7,413 nt of DNA from JAFGQE01 sp046484775 (GTDB lineage Bacteria; Bacillota; Clostridia; DUPQ01), in assembly GCA_046484775.1 (NCBI GenBank), contig JAWOIG010000194.1, positions 1 through 7,413 of the forward strand. Reading direction: 5' to 3'. Each line of letters starts with the position of its first letter. Position 1 is the first letter of the stretch. The position numbers and the translations under genes are program-made. Under the pieces are notes generated by a model. The model made no database searches and had not been told where the DNA came from. It saw only the letters and a list, made by a program, of their open reading frames with translations. Positions 1-6,810 of this stretch are shown piece by piece.

Positions 1-1536
1 ATATGAAGTCATAGCCACAGGCGGCGTTATGGTCGACATTGCGGCAAAGAAAAGTATGAACATATGGACGCCGAGAGGTTCGAATCCCAACCCGATAAGG
101 ACGGGGGCGCCCAGAACGGCGGCAATAAGATAAGATGATGAAGTATTCATTGCCAATCCAAGGAAAAGAGTGGCCAGCATTATGACAACCAATGTCGCAA
201 TAACGGATACATCCGCGACATAAATCAGATATGAGCTGAATTTTGAAGTGATTCCGGTTATGTCAATGACTCCTATCAGGATACCGCAGGCAGCCATTGT
301 TGAAACTATCATGACCCCCCTGCTTGTCGTGGTCTTAAGTGTATCAATAATGGCCTTGAACTTCAGCGGCTTTTTCCTGTTCAGCAATCCAAGGATTAGC
401 ATCACCCCAATTGTCTCAAGGCCCGCCTTGGCCACAGGTCTGCCGGACATTAATCTCATTATCAGATATACAAGCGGAATGAAAAAATTATAGCCGCTCA
501 GGAGCAGGGGTACTATCTTTGCTTTTGTTTCATTGGCAATTCCCTCGATGCCATGCTTCCTGGAATGAAAATCTATGGAAAAAAACAATGCCGAGAAATA
601 AATTATGGCTGGAATTACGGCTCTTTTGATAAGATCGGCATACGGTATCCCAACCACATCCGACATAATGAAGGCGACCGTACCCATGATAGGCGGCATG
701 AAAACGCCTCCCACGGAGGCACAGCTTTCCACACAGGCCGCATATTCACTTTTAAAGCCGCCTCTTTTCATTGCCGGTATAGTCATGGCGCCGGTTGTAG
801 TTACGTTTGTAAGGGCGGCTCCTTGCAACATGCCGAACAAAGCGGAGGAAATTACAGCAACTTTGCCGACTCCCCCCTTTACCCTGCCTGTTATTCTGGA
901 AACAAGCGCAAAAAGAAAATCACCCGCCCCCGTATTCTTGAACAGGGTTCCGAAAAGCAGGAAGACCATGACTTTTCCTGCGGCTATGCCCAGTGTGCTT
1001 CCCCAGATGCCGTAATTTGAAAGAAAAAGACCGTCAAGTATGTATTCTGTATTGAATTTAAGGTGGCCGAAACGCCCCTGTATATGGTGTCCCCAGAAAA
1101 TGTACGCCAGCGCCAGAAGGCTTAATCCGGGAAGCCAGGGACCCATTACCCTTCTGGTTCCCTCTATCAGCAGAAAGATTGTCAGAAACCCGAATATTAT
1201 ATCGGGCGTCAGCACACGATCTACGAAAACCAGCCTTGAGCTTATCCTGCCGAAGTTCAGCCCGATGTATATGCTGACACTCAGCGACAGTGCGGCAAAA
1301 ACCCAATCGAATACAGGCACCCTGTTGCCTGACTTTGTCCCGGGCGAAGAATACCCCATGAATATGACGGAATAAAACAAGCCGAACGCTATGCTTCTGT
1401 GCAGTATGGGTGCCGGATAAAAGAGAACGGCGAAAATAAGGTAAAGAGCCGCCGATATTGATATCGCATCCCTTATTGTCCCTGCAGTCCCGGACAACTC
1501 TCTCTTCAAACCCGGCTTCGTCAAGTATTTAAGCAT
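1..1536 (-). CDS. TRAP transporter permease, fused 4TM/12TM type (C-terminus beyond window edge)
   Basis: Inner-membrane permease of a tripartite ATP-independent periplasmic (TRAP) transporter. These use an ion gradient and a periplasmic binding protein to import organic acids. The open frame gives 512 codons and runs off the left edge without a stop. Residues 1-170 are a hydrophobic multi-helix N-terminal part, as in the fused small-plus-large-subunit family, followed by a DctM-like region. Hallmarks are NVTTTGAMTIPAMKRGGF (about 244-261), GGVFMPPIMGTVAFIM (276-291), AMNTSSSYLIA (462-472) and STITPPVAM (501-509). The family is usually over 600 residues, so roughly 100 or more are missing. 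The ATG at 1536 overlaps the stop of the upstream carrier-thioesterase gene by 8 bp, implying translational coupling. No binding-protein gene is in view; fused permeases often pair with TAXI-type binding proteins, which could lie further left. The substrate is unknown. The family call is secure. Confidence 0.9.
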   Translation of the reverse strand, partial: MLKYLTKPGLKRELSGTAGTIRDAISISAALYLIFAVLFYPAPILHRSIAFGLFYSVIFMGYSSPGTKSGNRVPVFDWVFAALSLSVSIYIGLNFGRISSRLVFVDRVLTPDIIFGFLTIFLLIEGTRRVMGPWLPGLSLLALAYIFWGHHIQGRFGHLKFNTEYILDGLFLSNYGIWGSTLGIAAGKVMVFLLFGTLFKNTGAGDFLFALVSRITGRVKGGVGKVAVISSALFGMLQGAALTNVTTTGAMTIPAMKRGGFKSEYAACVESCASVGGVFMPPIMGTVAFIMSDVVGIPYADLIKRAVIPAIIYFSALFFSIDFHSRKHGIEGIANETKAKIVPLLLSGYNFFIPLVYLIMRLMSGRPVAKAGLETIGVMLILGLLNRKKPLKFKAIIDTLKTTTSRGVMIVSTMAACGILIGVIDITGITSKFSSYLIYVADVSVIATLVVIMLATLFLGLAMNTSSSYLIAAVLGAPVLIGLGFEPLGVHMFILFFAAMSTITPPVAMTSY

Positions 1537-2611
1537 CCCTCATCCCCATAATTCCCATCATATTGTCGACAAGCTCTTTCGCGCTGTCGCCCACAACCAA
1601 ATCGTTATGGTGGCAGACAAGTTCAGATATTTCAATCTCGTCCGCCATACTTTCCCAGTACTCCTGATGGCGCCTCTTGCCTTCCCTTCCCTTGGTCGAC
1701 TTGAAATAATGGATCTTGCCATTGTAGTGCTCCGGCTTGAATGTCTGGTATGCATAGTCCAGCGCCCCGGTTTTTTTAGCAATACCCATCAGCAGTTTGC
1801 TTGAGATCCTGTGCCCGTATCTATATATCCTCCGGCTGATGTTCAGCCGTAAGAATTTAAATGCGTTTCCAACCTTTCTTCTTAATATCCTCGTCTTAAC
1901 CCGGCCGGATTTTCCCTTCAGTTCATCAATGCCGACTAAAATCTTATTGCGTATTATTTTCAGCAGGCTGGCTCTTCTCCTGTTCACATATATGCCTTTT
2001 CCCTTTGCTGCAGAATCAAACATGGCCAGCATGCCGATCTCGCGGCCTTCCTCCATTAAAACCGAGGCTATCTTGAATGCGAGCACCCCGCCCCAGCAAT
2101 AACCGCAGATAAAATAGGGACCATCAGGATCGTTTCTTGTAATTTCACCAGCATATTGCCTCGCAAGGAAATCGAACGTCAGAGGTACGGGCCATTTCAT
2201 TTTATTCATTCTGAACCGCAGGGCAAGGACCGGCCTTTCACTTTCCATATAATTACCAATATATCTGTATGTCGTTGTGTCGCCGTTGTCCGTATGTACG
2301 CAAATCAAAGGTTTTTTGTTTCCAGATTCCTTCACAGGAACAAGAAACCTGAAATTCCCGGCTCCGGCTGCCGGATTCTCAGCAATATACCGGCATATGG
2401 CATTCACCGTACCCTTGTTGAAAAGAATTCCGACAGGCACGCTTATCCCTGTCATATCCTCTATGCTTGAAAGAACCGCAGCGGCAATCAGGGAATCCCC
2501 CCCTAGTGATAGAAAATCATCATCAACCCCAACCTGTCCGTTGGCAAGATGTTTTTTCCATATCCTCAGAATCATTTTTTGATTTTTCGACAGATTTCCC
2601 TTTGATTCCAT
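1529..2611 (-). CDS. Carrier protein-thioesterase didomain protein (T-TE) with Cys nucleophile
   Basis: Stand-alone 360-residue protein: a phosphopantetheine carrier domain followed by a type I (alpha/beta hydrolase) thioesterase. The carrier domain spans about 8-76, with the attachment Ser40 in LGGDS. The thioesterase spans about 87-350. Its nucleophile elbow reads GYCWGG, so Cys172 stands where Ser is usual. Asp199 (MFDS) lies 27 residues on, the same spacing as Ser80-Asp107 in surfactin thioesterase. His334 or His335 (CHHND) completes the triad. A long, Arg/Lys-rich segment (about 203-280) occupies the lid position. The protein is a paralogue of the C-terminal half of the upstream synthetase: residues 87-202 match it at about 70% by hand alignment. 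It has no adenylation domain, so its carrier is presumably loaded in trans. There is no alternative start between the ATG and the upstream in-frame stop. It likely sits in one operon with the synthetase (83-bp gap) and the TRAP permease (8-bp overlap). Product and substrate are unknown. Confidence 0.9.
   Translation of the reverse strand: MESKGNLSKNQKMILRIWKKHLANGQVGVDDDFLSLGGDSLIAAAVLSSIEDMTGISVPVGILFNKGTVNAICRYIAENPAAGAGNFRFLVPVKESGNKKPLICVHTDNGDTTTYRYIGNYMESERPVLALRFRMNKMKWPVPLTFDFLARQYAGEITRNDPDGPYFICGYCWGGVLAFKIASVLMEEGREIGMLAMFDSAAKGKGIYVNRRRASLLKIIRNKILVGIDELKGKSGRVKTRILRRKVGNAFKFLRLNISRRIYRYGHRISSKLLMGIAKKTGALDYAYQTFKPEHYNGKIHYFKSTKGREGKRRHQEYWESMADEIEISELVCHHNDLVVGDSAKELVDNMMGIMGMRDA
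1544..1547 (-). promoter_or_regulatory. Probable ribosome binding site of the TRAP permease, inside the upstream gene
   Basis: On the minus strand GGGG lies 7 nt before the ATG at 1536. A second purine run, GAGGG (1541-1537), touches the ATG directly and is too close to serve alone. Both lie within the last codons of the carrier-thioesterase gene. This, with the 8-bp stop/start overlap, suggests the permease is translated by ribosomes finishing the upstream gene. Confidence 0.45.
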
Positions 2612-2694
2612 AACAAACTCATTCCCTTCAACATTTACCGGTTCCGGACCGCTATGCTTTTTGCCTGGCTGGGCCGTTTTTGATTACAGATTCT

Positions 2695-5394
2695 TCAAAC
2701 ATCAGATTCCTTCATTATCCCAACCATCTTTTCCGTCAGAATCCTGCCGAAATCGCCGACGACTATATCATTATGATGGCAGTTCATTTCAATCAATAAC
2801 AATTCATCCGCTTTCTTACTCCAATATTCCTGGCTGTCGGCCAGTGTCGAACGACCCTTCATAGCCTTGAAATAGTGGATTTTCCCGCAGTAAGGCTCTG
2901 GTTTGTATTTCTGATAGGCATAACCAAGTGCACCGGTCTTTCCCGTCAACCGCATAAGGAACTTGATTCCATGCTTTCCACCGAACCTGTATATTCTTTG
3001 TGAAACCGTTGTCCTCAGCATCTTAAAGATGCTCAATGTTTTTTTGGCTATCATTGCAACCCGGGTTGTGAACTTTTTTCCCCTTAGCTGGTCGACGCTT
3101 TCCCTGAATGTCCTTGCTAATCTGTTCAGAAGGCTGCGCCTGTTTTTCTGATCATATTTATCCCTGATCCTTGCAGCAGAATCGAACATTGCCAGCATGC
3201 CTATCCTGCATCCATCGTCCTTCAGGACAGAGGCTATCCTGAATGCCAGCACGCCGCCCCAGCAATTGCCGCATAAGAAATAGGGGCCCTCGGGATCAAG
3301 CTGTTTGATTTCATCGGCATATATCCTGCCGATATAATCAAAATCAAGCGGATAAGGCCATTTCTCCCTGTGGCTGTCAAATCTCAGTCCGTATACGGGT
3401 CTGTCGCTTTCCATGAACTGGCCTATATATCTATAGGTCGTTGCGTCGCCGATGCCCGAGTGAATGCATATCAACGGTTTCTTCGTCCCGGACTCCTTGA
3501 CCGGCACTAAAAAACGGAATTTTCTAATCCTTGTTTTACAAGCATTTATATAATCATCGACCGCCCTGATGGTTCCCTCCCCGAACAGCAGGCTCACCGG
3601 CACCTGGACACTCATCTTGCTTTCAATCTCCGCCAATATTGCCGCGCCATTCAGTGAGTCTCCTCCCAGTCCGGAAAAATTGTCATCAATCCCTATCTTG
3701 CTAATCTTAAGGTTCCTGATCCAGATCCTCCTGAGCATCCTTTGTGTTTTAGTCAGTCCGGGCTCTTTTCCATTGTTGTATCCATCATTACTTTTATCTG
3801 CAATCATTGGGTATTTATCATCCAGATATTCGAAAAGCGTTTTCCTGCGCACCTTGCTATTCTCGCTTTTCGGAATTTCATCGACGCAGTACAGCAGGGT
3901 GGGCATCTTGAAGTAAGATATCCTGCCCGTAAGAAAACTCCTTATTTCAGCCAATTCCATCGTACGGTCATCCTCAGTCACAACCACCGCGCCTGCGTTC
4001 TCTGAACCATAGGCATTCGGGTAAGGGAACACCACCGCTTCCTTTATGAGCGGGTGCCTGAGAATCTCATTCTCAACTTCGTAAGGCGATATCTTTTCTC
4101 CACCTTTGTTTATCATTTCCTTGATTCGTCCCGTAATGAATACATATCCGTCATCGTCAATGTAACCCATGTCCCCTGTACGAAACCATTCGCCTTCAAA
4201 ATAATTCTTCCTGTCGTCCATATCGTTTTCATGTCCTGAAAAAACAGTGTCTCCGCGAACAAGAATCTCATCATCCTTAATCTTGATTTCAAGTCCCGAT
4301 GAGATACCCGCAGACCCTTCTTTGTAGCCGCATGGTTCGAAGTAGGTGCTTGATATATTGTTTGTTTCTGTCATTCCATAACTTTGAACGACGCGAGTTT
4401 TAAATATGGATTCTATCCGTTCCTTTAGATTTTTAGGAAGCGGTGCCCCGCTTGACCTGATGAACCTGATCGCCCCCCCTTCAAACTGCTTGTGATTATT
4501 CTCGATGTAGTCCGCCAACGAACTCAATACGGCCGGGGTTGCCGTAAAATTGGTCACTCTGTATTTATCAAGCAGACTGAAGAATTGCTCGTGGACGAAT
4601 CCATCCGCCATAATCGCCCTGCCTCCGGTATACAGGGAAATCAACATTGCGTTGAAAGAATTCAGCCTGTGTGCCTTGGTTATTATAAGCGTAATGTCGT
4701 CTTCCGTGAAATCGAAATTCCTGACCTTGGATTTCAGGGCGGCCTTGGCCTGACCTGAAGTATATGGAACAATCTTCGGAACGCTTGTGGTTCCGGAAGT
4801 TGTTGCTATATAAACAATGTCGTCTTTCCTGTATCCGGTGCTTCCGGGATTATCAATGGGTTTTTTCTCCATACTGAATTCAAAATCGAATTTTCCCACA
4901 TCAGTCCGGGACTTGAATGATATTATGCCTGTTCCGCTTTTTGCCGCAGCCTCCCGGGCAGACCCTTCGGGTATGTCGGTCAGAATATAGTCCACCGAAA
5001 GAAGTTTAAAATAAAACTCAAACTTCTCTGTGTCAAGTCCCGGATCAATCGAAGTAAAGGATGCATGATCAAGCACCGGAAGCAGCATAAGGCAGAAATT
5101 CAGAACATTGTCTGTAATCACTGCAATCCGCATAGGTGCCTTTATTTCATTAGCAATCAGAAACGAACTTACGGACTCATGTACATGCACGAAATCGCCA
5201 TACGTTGCATATTCGCCGAAAGCGTCAAATACAGCTGCTTTTCCCGGATAAGTTGCACAAACGGCAGCTATCTTTTCCAGATAATCTGTCTTAACTGATT
5301 TAACCGTATTCACAAAATAATTCGAATCCGGTTGAATGATGAAGCATAATTTGATTGCTTCTATTATTTCATCCGAATCCCCATCCCCCATCAT
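2695..5394 (-). CDS. NRPS-like A-T-TE synthetase: acyl-adenylating domain, carrier domain, Cys thioesterase
   Basis: An 899-residue tridomain enzyme with no condensation domain. Adenylation domain, about 40-525: ATP loop TTSGTTSVPK (198-207), SYGMTETN (338-345), RTGD (405-408), GRIKEMINKGGEKISPYEVE (422-441) and the catalytic-lysine region SENSKVRR with Lys514. Carrier domain, about 547-615: LGGDS with Ser580. Thioesterase, about 626-890: GNCWGG with Cys711, Asp738 27 residues later, and His873/874. The INKGGEKISP motif and the region AHRLNSFNAM, which lacks the Asp that binds an alpha-amine in amino-acid-activating domains, resemble acyl- or oxalyl-CoA ligases, so a non-amino carboxylic acid substrate is inferred. 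The domain order matches single-module A-T-TE enzymes such as fungal atromentin-type synthetases and Ralstonia RalA, which dimerise aryl-pyruvates; the adenylation domain here gives no specific reason to assume that substrate. The start is ATG-ATG at 5394/5391 with only a weak AAAAGAA upstream; an in-frame TAA excludes an extension. First gene of the putative operon. Confidence 0.9.
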   Translation of the reverse strand: MMGDGDSDEIIEAIKLCFIIQPDSNYFVNTVKSVKTDYLEKIAAVCATYPGKAAVFDAFGEYATYGDFVHVHESVSSFLIANEIKAPMRIAVITDNVLNFCLMLLPVLDHASFTSIDPGLDTEKFEFYFKLLSVDYILTDIPEGSAREAAAKSGTGIISFKSRTDVGKFDFEFSMEKKPIDNPGSTGYRKDDIVYIATTSGTTSVPKIVPYTSGQAKAALKSKVRNFDFTEDDITLIITKAHRLNSFNAMLISLYTGGRAIMADGFVHEQFFSLLDKYRVTNFTATPAVLSSLADYIENNHKQFEGGAIRFIRSSGAPLPKNLKERIESIFKTRVVQSYGMTETNNISSTYFEPCGYKEGSAGISSGLEIKIKDDEILVRGDTVFSGHENDMDDRKNYFEGEWFRTGDMGYIDDDGYVFITGRIKEMINKGGEKISPYEVENEILRHPLIKEAVVFPYPNAYGSENAGAVVVTEDDRTMELAEIRSFLTGRISYFKMPTLLYCVDEIPKSENSKVRRKTLFEYLDDKYPMIADKSNDGYNNGKEPGLTKTQRMLRRIWIRNLKISKIGIDDNFSGLGGDSLNGAAILAEIESKMSVQVPVSLLFGEGTIRAVDDYINACKTRIRKFRFLVPVKESGTKKPLICIHSGIGDATTYRYIGQFMESDRPVYGLRFDSHREKWPYPLDFDYIGRIYADEIKQLDPEGPYFLCGNCWGGVLAFRIASVLKDDGCRIGMLAMFDSAARIRDKYDQKNRRSLLNRLARTFRESVDQLRGKKFTTRVAMIAKKTLSIFKMLRTTVSQRIYRFGGKHGIKFLMRLTGKTGALGYAYQKYKPEPYCGKIHYFKAMKGRSTLADSQEYWSKKADELLLIEMNCHHNDIVVGDFGRILTEKMVGIMKESDV

Positions 5395-5411
5395 TTCTTT
5401 TACAATAATAC

Positions 5412-5417
5412 ATTATA
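5412..5417 (-). promoter_or_regulatory. Candidate -10 box for the A-T-TE / T-TE / TRAP operon
   Basis: The minus strand reads TATAAT, a perfect sigma70-type -10 hexamer, 17 nt before the ATG at 5394. A start point about 7 nt downstream would leave a leader of only about ten bases, consistent with the lack of a good ribosome binding site. No good -35 element is present: AATTCA or TTCATT at 17- or 15-bp spacing match TTGACA poorly. Such a promoter might need an activator. Confidence 0.45.
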
Positions 5418-5427
5418 TCCGGGTATT

Positions 5428-5439
5428 TTTCAAATGAAT
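5428..5439. promoter_or_regulatory. Second ATTCATTTGAA site, possible proximal operator
   Basis: The minus strand reads ATTCATTTGAAA. It shares the 11-base string ATTCATTTGAA with the palindrome at 5495-5508, which carries that string on the plus strand at 5496-5506. It is an imperfect palindrome and overlaps the region where a -35 element would be. The centres of the two sites are 68 bp apart, about six and a half helical turns. Confidence 0.28.
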
Positions 5440-5494
5440 TCGGCGGCATAAAAATAAAATCAGCTATAGAAATCCAGTTGAGCCGTCCAAATAT

Positions 5495-5508
5495 GATTCA
5501 TTTGAATC
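5495..5508. promoter_or_regulatory. Inverted repeat GATTCATTTGAATC, possible operator (distal site)
   Basis: A 14-bp perfect palindrome with two 6-bp arms (GATTCA / TGAATC) around TT, about 80 bp upstream of the candidate -10 box. The two-base centre cannot form an RNA hairpin with full arms, so a protein-binding site is more likely than a terminator. A related sequence lies nearer the promoter at 5428-5439. The function is inferred only from symmetry and position. Confidence 0.3.
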
Positions 5509-5611
5509 TTTTGCGAAAAGCCTTCACCGGCCGTCGGAACCGAATGGCACACAAGCTCATTAAATGGTTTGACCGGATTCCATTACTGGCAGAAACTTTC
5601 CCTTCTGTTGA

Positions 5612-6802
5612 TTATAAAATGGATATGATGAAGCCGACGGCGGCTCCCGCGAGAATCAGCCAGGCCGAATTGATTTTATATCTGAATACGATGAACACAG
5701 AAACAGCGGCGATTACTGCAGTGGGAACATCCATGATTGCGGCTATCCCAAGCTTTATGCTTACCACCGCCATGAGCCCCAGCGATGCGATGATTACTCC
5801 GTCCAGAAGGCCCGATACCCAGCTCGATCTTCGCAGCTTTGGTATTATCGGATTCACGATACCCACAAGCAGGAAAGCCGGAAGGAATATCCCCACTGTC
5901 GCAAGAATAGCGCCCGGAACTCCGTTTATTATGTATCCTATGAAGGTAGCCGTCGTGAATACGGGTCCCGGTGTGAATTGACCGAGGGAGACCGCATCAA
6001 GCAGCTGCCTGTTGGTTATGACACCGAGTCTTTCGACAAAGTCAGCCTCAAGGAATGCAAGCAGCACATATCCGCTGCCGTAAAGCACAGATCCTATTTT
6101 CAGGAACGTGAGAAAAATTGCGGGAAGACCCATATTGCCCGAAGGTACTCCCCTCGAAGCCAGGGATGCGATCGGTATCACCGGGAGCCACAGGGACATT
6201 TTTATTTTATGCAGCTTGCCGCGGTTTTTAAAGGCCATCATTATGAGCCCGGCCAGAGCCAGTAAAAGCAATTCGTGCAATCCCAGGAATGAAGCCAGGA
6301 CGGCACACGCCCCGAGTATGCCTGAAAAAACATCCTTGACAGCTGATTTGCCCAGTCTGTAAAGCGCCTGAAGAATTACGGCTATGATTACGGGTTTGAT
6401 ACCATACATTATTCCCGAAATCTCCGGCAATGCCCCGTATGCAGTATAAACTGCGGCGAGCGCGATAACTATGATCATTGCAGGCAGTATAAAACACATT
6501 CCTGCTATGATAAGCCCCGCCCAGCCGCCCCTTTCAAGCCCCAGATGGATTGCCAGCTCCGTTGAGTTCGGGCCTGGCAAAAGATTCGTAGCTCCATATA
6601 AATCCAGAAACTTCTCCTTGCCGAGCCAGCTTCTCTTATGGACGATCTCGTCCTCCATCATTGCGACATGTGCGGCAGGTCCTCCGAATGCGGTTGTTCC
6701 AAGCTTCAGGAAAACCAAGGCAATCTCCATCAGCCTTTTTTTTCGTTCATCTTTCGGCAGTGAATAAAACTCATTTGCACTTTTTTTCATAAACAAACCC
6801 AT
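5612..6802 (-). CDS. chrA: Chromate/anion transporter, long-chain CHR family
   Basis: Inner-membrane transporter of the CHR family; characterised members export chromate, and many act on unknown anions. With the start chosen here it has 396 residues, the usual length of the two-domain long form. The N-terminal half has KLGTTAFGGPAAH (33-45) and NLLPGPNST (73-81). The C-terminal half repeats the pattern with KIGSVLYGSG (235-244) and LGQFTPGP (273-280). Alternating hydrophobic stretches give around ten membrane segments. The frame extends to a TTG at 6838, but the ATG at 6802 has a strong GAGGAA 8 nt upstream and removes 12 non-conserved residues, so I prefer it. It lies 81 bp downstream of the ferritin-like gene with no evident terminator, suggesting one transcript. 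No ChrB-type regulator is present, so chromate itself is not assured as substrate. Confidence 0.9.
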   Translation of the reverse strand: MGLFMKKSANEFYSLPKDERKKRLMEIALVFLKLGTTAFGGPAAHVAMMEDEIVHKRSWLGKEKFLDLYGATNLLPGPNSTELAIHLGLERGGWAGLIIAGMCFILPAMIIVIALAAVYTAYGALPEISGIMYGIKPVIIAVILQALYRLGKSAVKDVFSGILGACAVLASFLGLHELLLLALAGLIMMAFKNRGKLHKIKMSLWLPVIPIASLASRGVPSGNMGLPAIFLTFLKIGSVLYGSGYVLLAFLEADFVERLGVITNRQLLDAVSLGQFTPGPVFTTATFIGYIINGVPGAILATVGIFLPAFLLVGIVNPIIPKLRRSSWVSGLLDGVIIASLGLMAVVSIKLGIAAIMDVPTAVIAAVSVFIVFRYKINSAWLILAGAAVGFIISIL

Positions 6803-6810
6803 GGTGCGGA

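Larger units (their letters stand above)
1529..3760 (-). repeat. Diverged tandem duplication of the carrier-thioesterase coding region
   Basis: The stretch encoding carrier plus thioesterase occurs twice: 3760-2695 (as part of the synthetase) and 2611-1529 (as a separate gene). The catalytic spacing is identical in both (Cys to Asp 27 residues, Asp to first His 135), and the sequence from FRFLVPVKESG to FDSAA is about 70% identical at protein level by hand count. The stand-alone copy begins only about seven residues before its carrier domain. The copies are well diverged, so this is an old duplication and not a recent recombination product. Confidence 0.8.
5395..5611. other. Non-coding spacer between the chrA gene and the synthetase operon
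   Basis: The largest gene-free stretch in the window, 217 bp. Its right part follows the chrA stop. I found no strong GC stem with a T-run that would make a convincing intrinsic terminator for chrA. Its left part is AT-rich and holds the candidate -10 box and the paired inverted repeats. One 20-codon minus-strand frame (5560-5498) exists but has no ribosome binding site. Confidence 0.6.

Noticed and set aside
248..1375. Several plus-strand open frames of 80-155 codons.
   Set aside because: They are shadows of the TRAP permease, whose minus-strand frame is continuous from 1536 to the window edge and shows clear family motifs.
2612..2694. CGGT-CCGGA-ACCG stem between the synthetase and T-TE genes as a terminator or regulatory hairpin.
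   Set aside because: The stem is only 4 bp with no T-run; the gap is short and both genes are probably on one transcript.
2695..5394. Calling the synthetase a furanone or atromentin-type enzyme by its A-T-TE order.
   Set aside because: The adenylation motifs look closer to acyl/oxalyl-CoA ligases and the thioesterase uses Cys, so domain order alone does not justify assigning that product.
5520..5545. GC-rich stretch after chrA (CGGCCGGTGAAGGC followed by TTTT on the minus strand) as an intrinsic terminator.
   Set aside because: Only a 3-bp stem (GCC/GGC) can form around a six-base loop, too weak to call a terminator.
5498..5560. A 20-codon minus-strand frame in the chrA-synthetase spacer encoding a very basic peptide (MSLCAIRFRRPVKAFRKRFK).
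   Set aside because: No ribosome binding site precedes its ATG, it is not near a promoter, and frames of this length are expected by chance. It would need conservation or ribosome profiling to be believed.
5478..5981. A 167-codon plus-strand open frame.
   Set aside because: Most of it is antisense to the conserved C-terminal half of chrA; the protein has no recognisable pattern and its start lies in the spacer without a good ribosome binding site.
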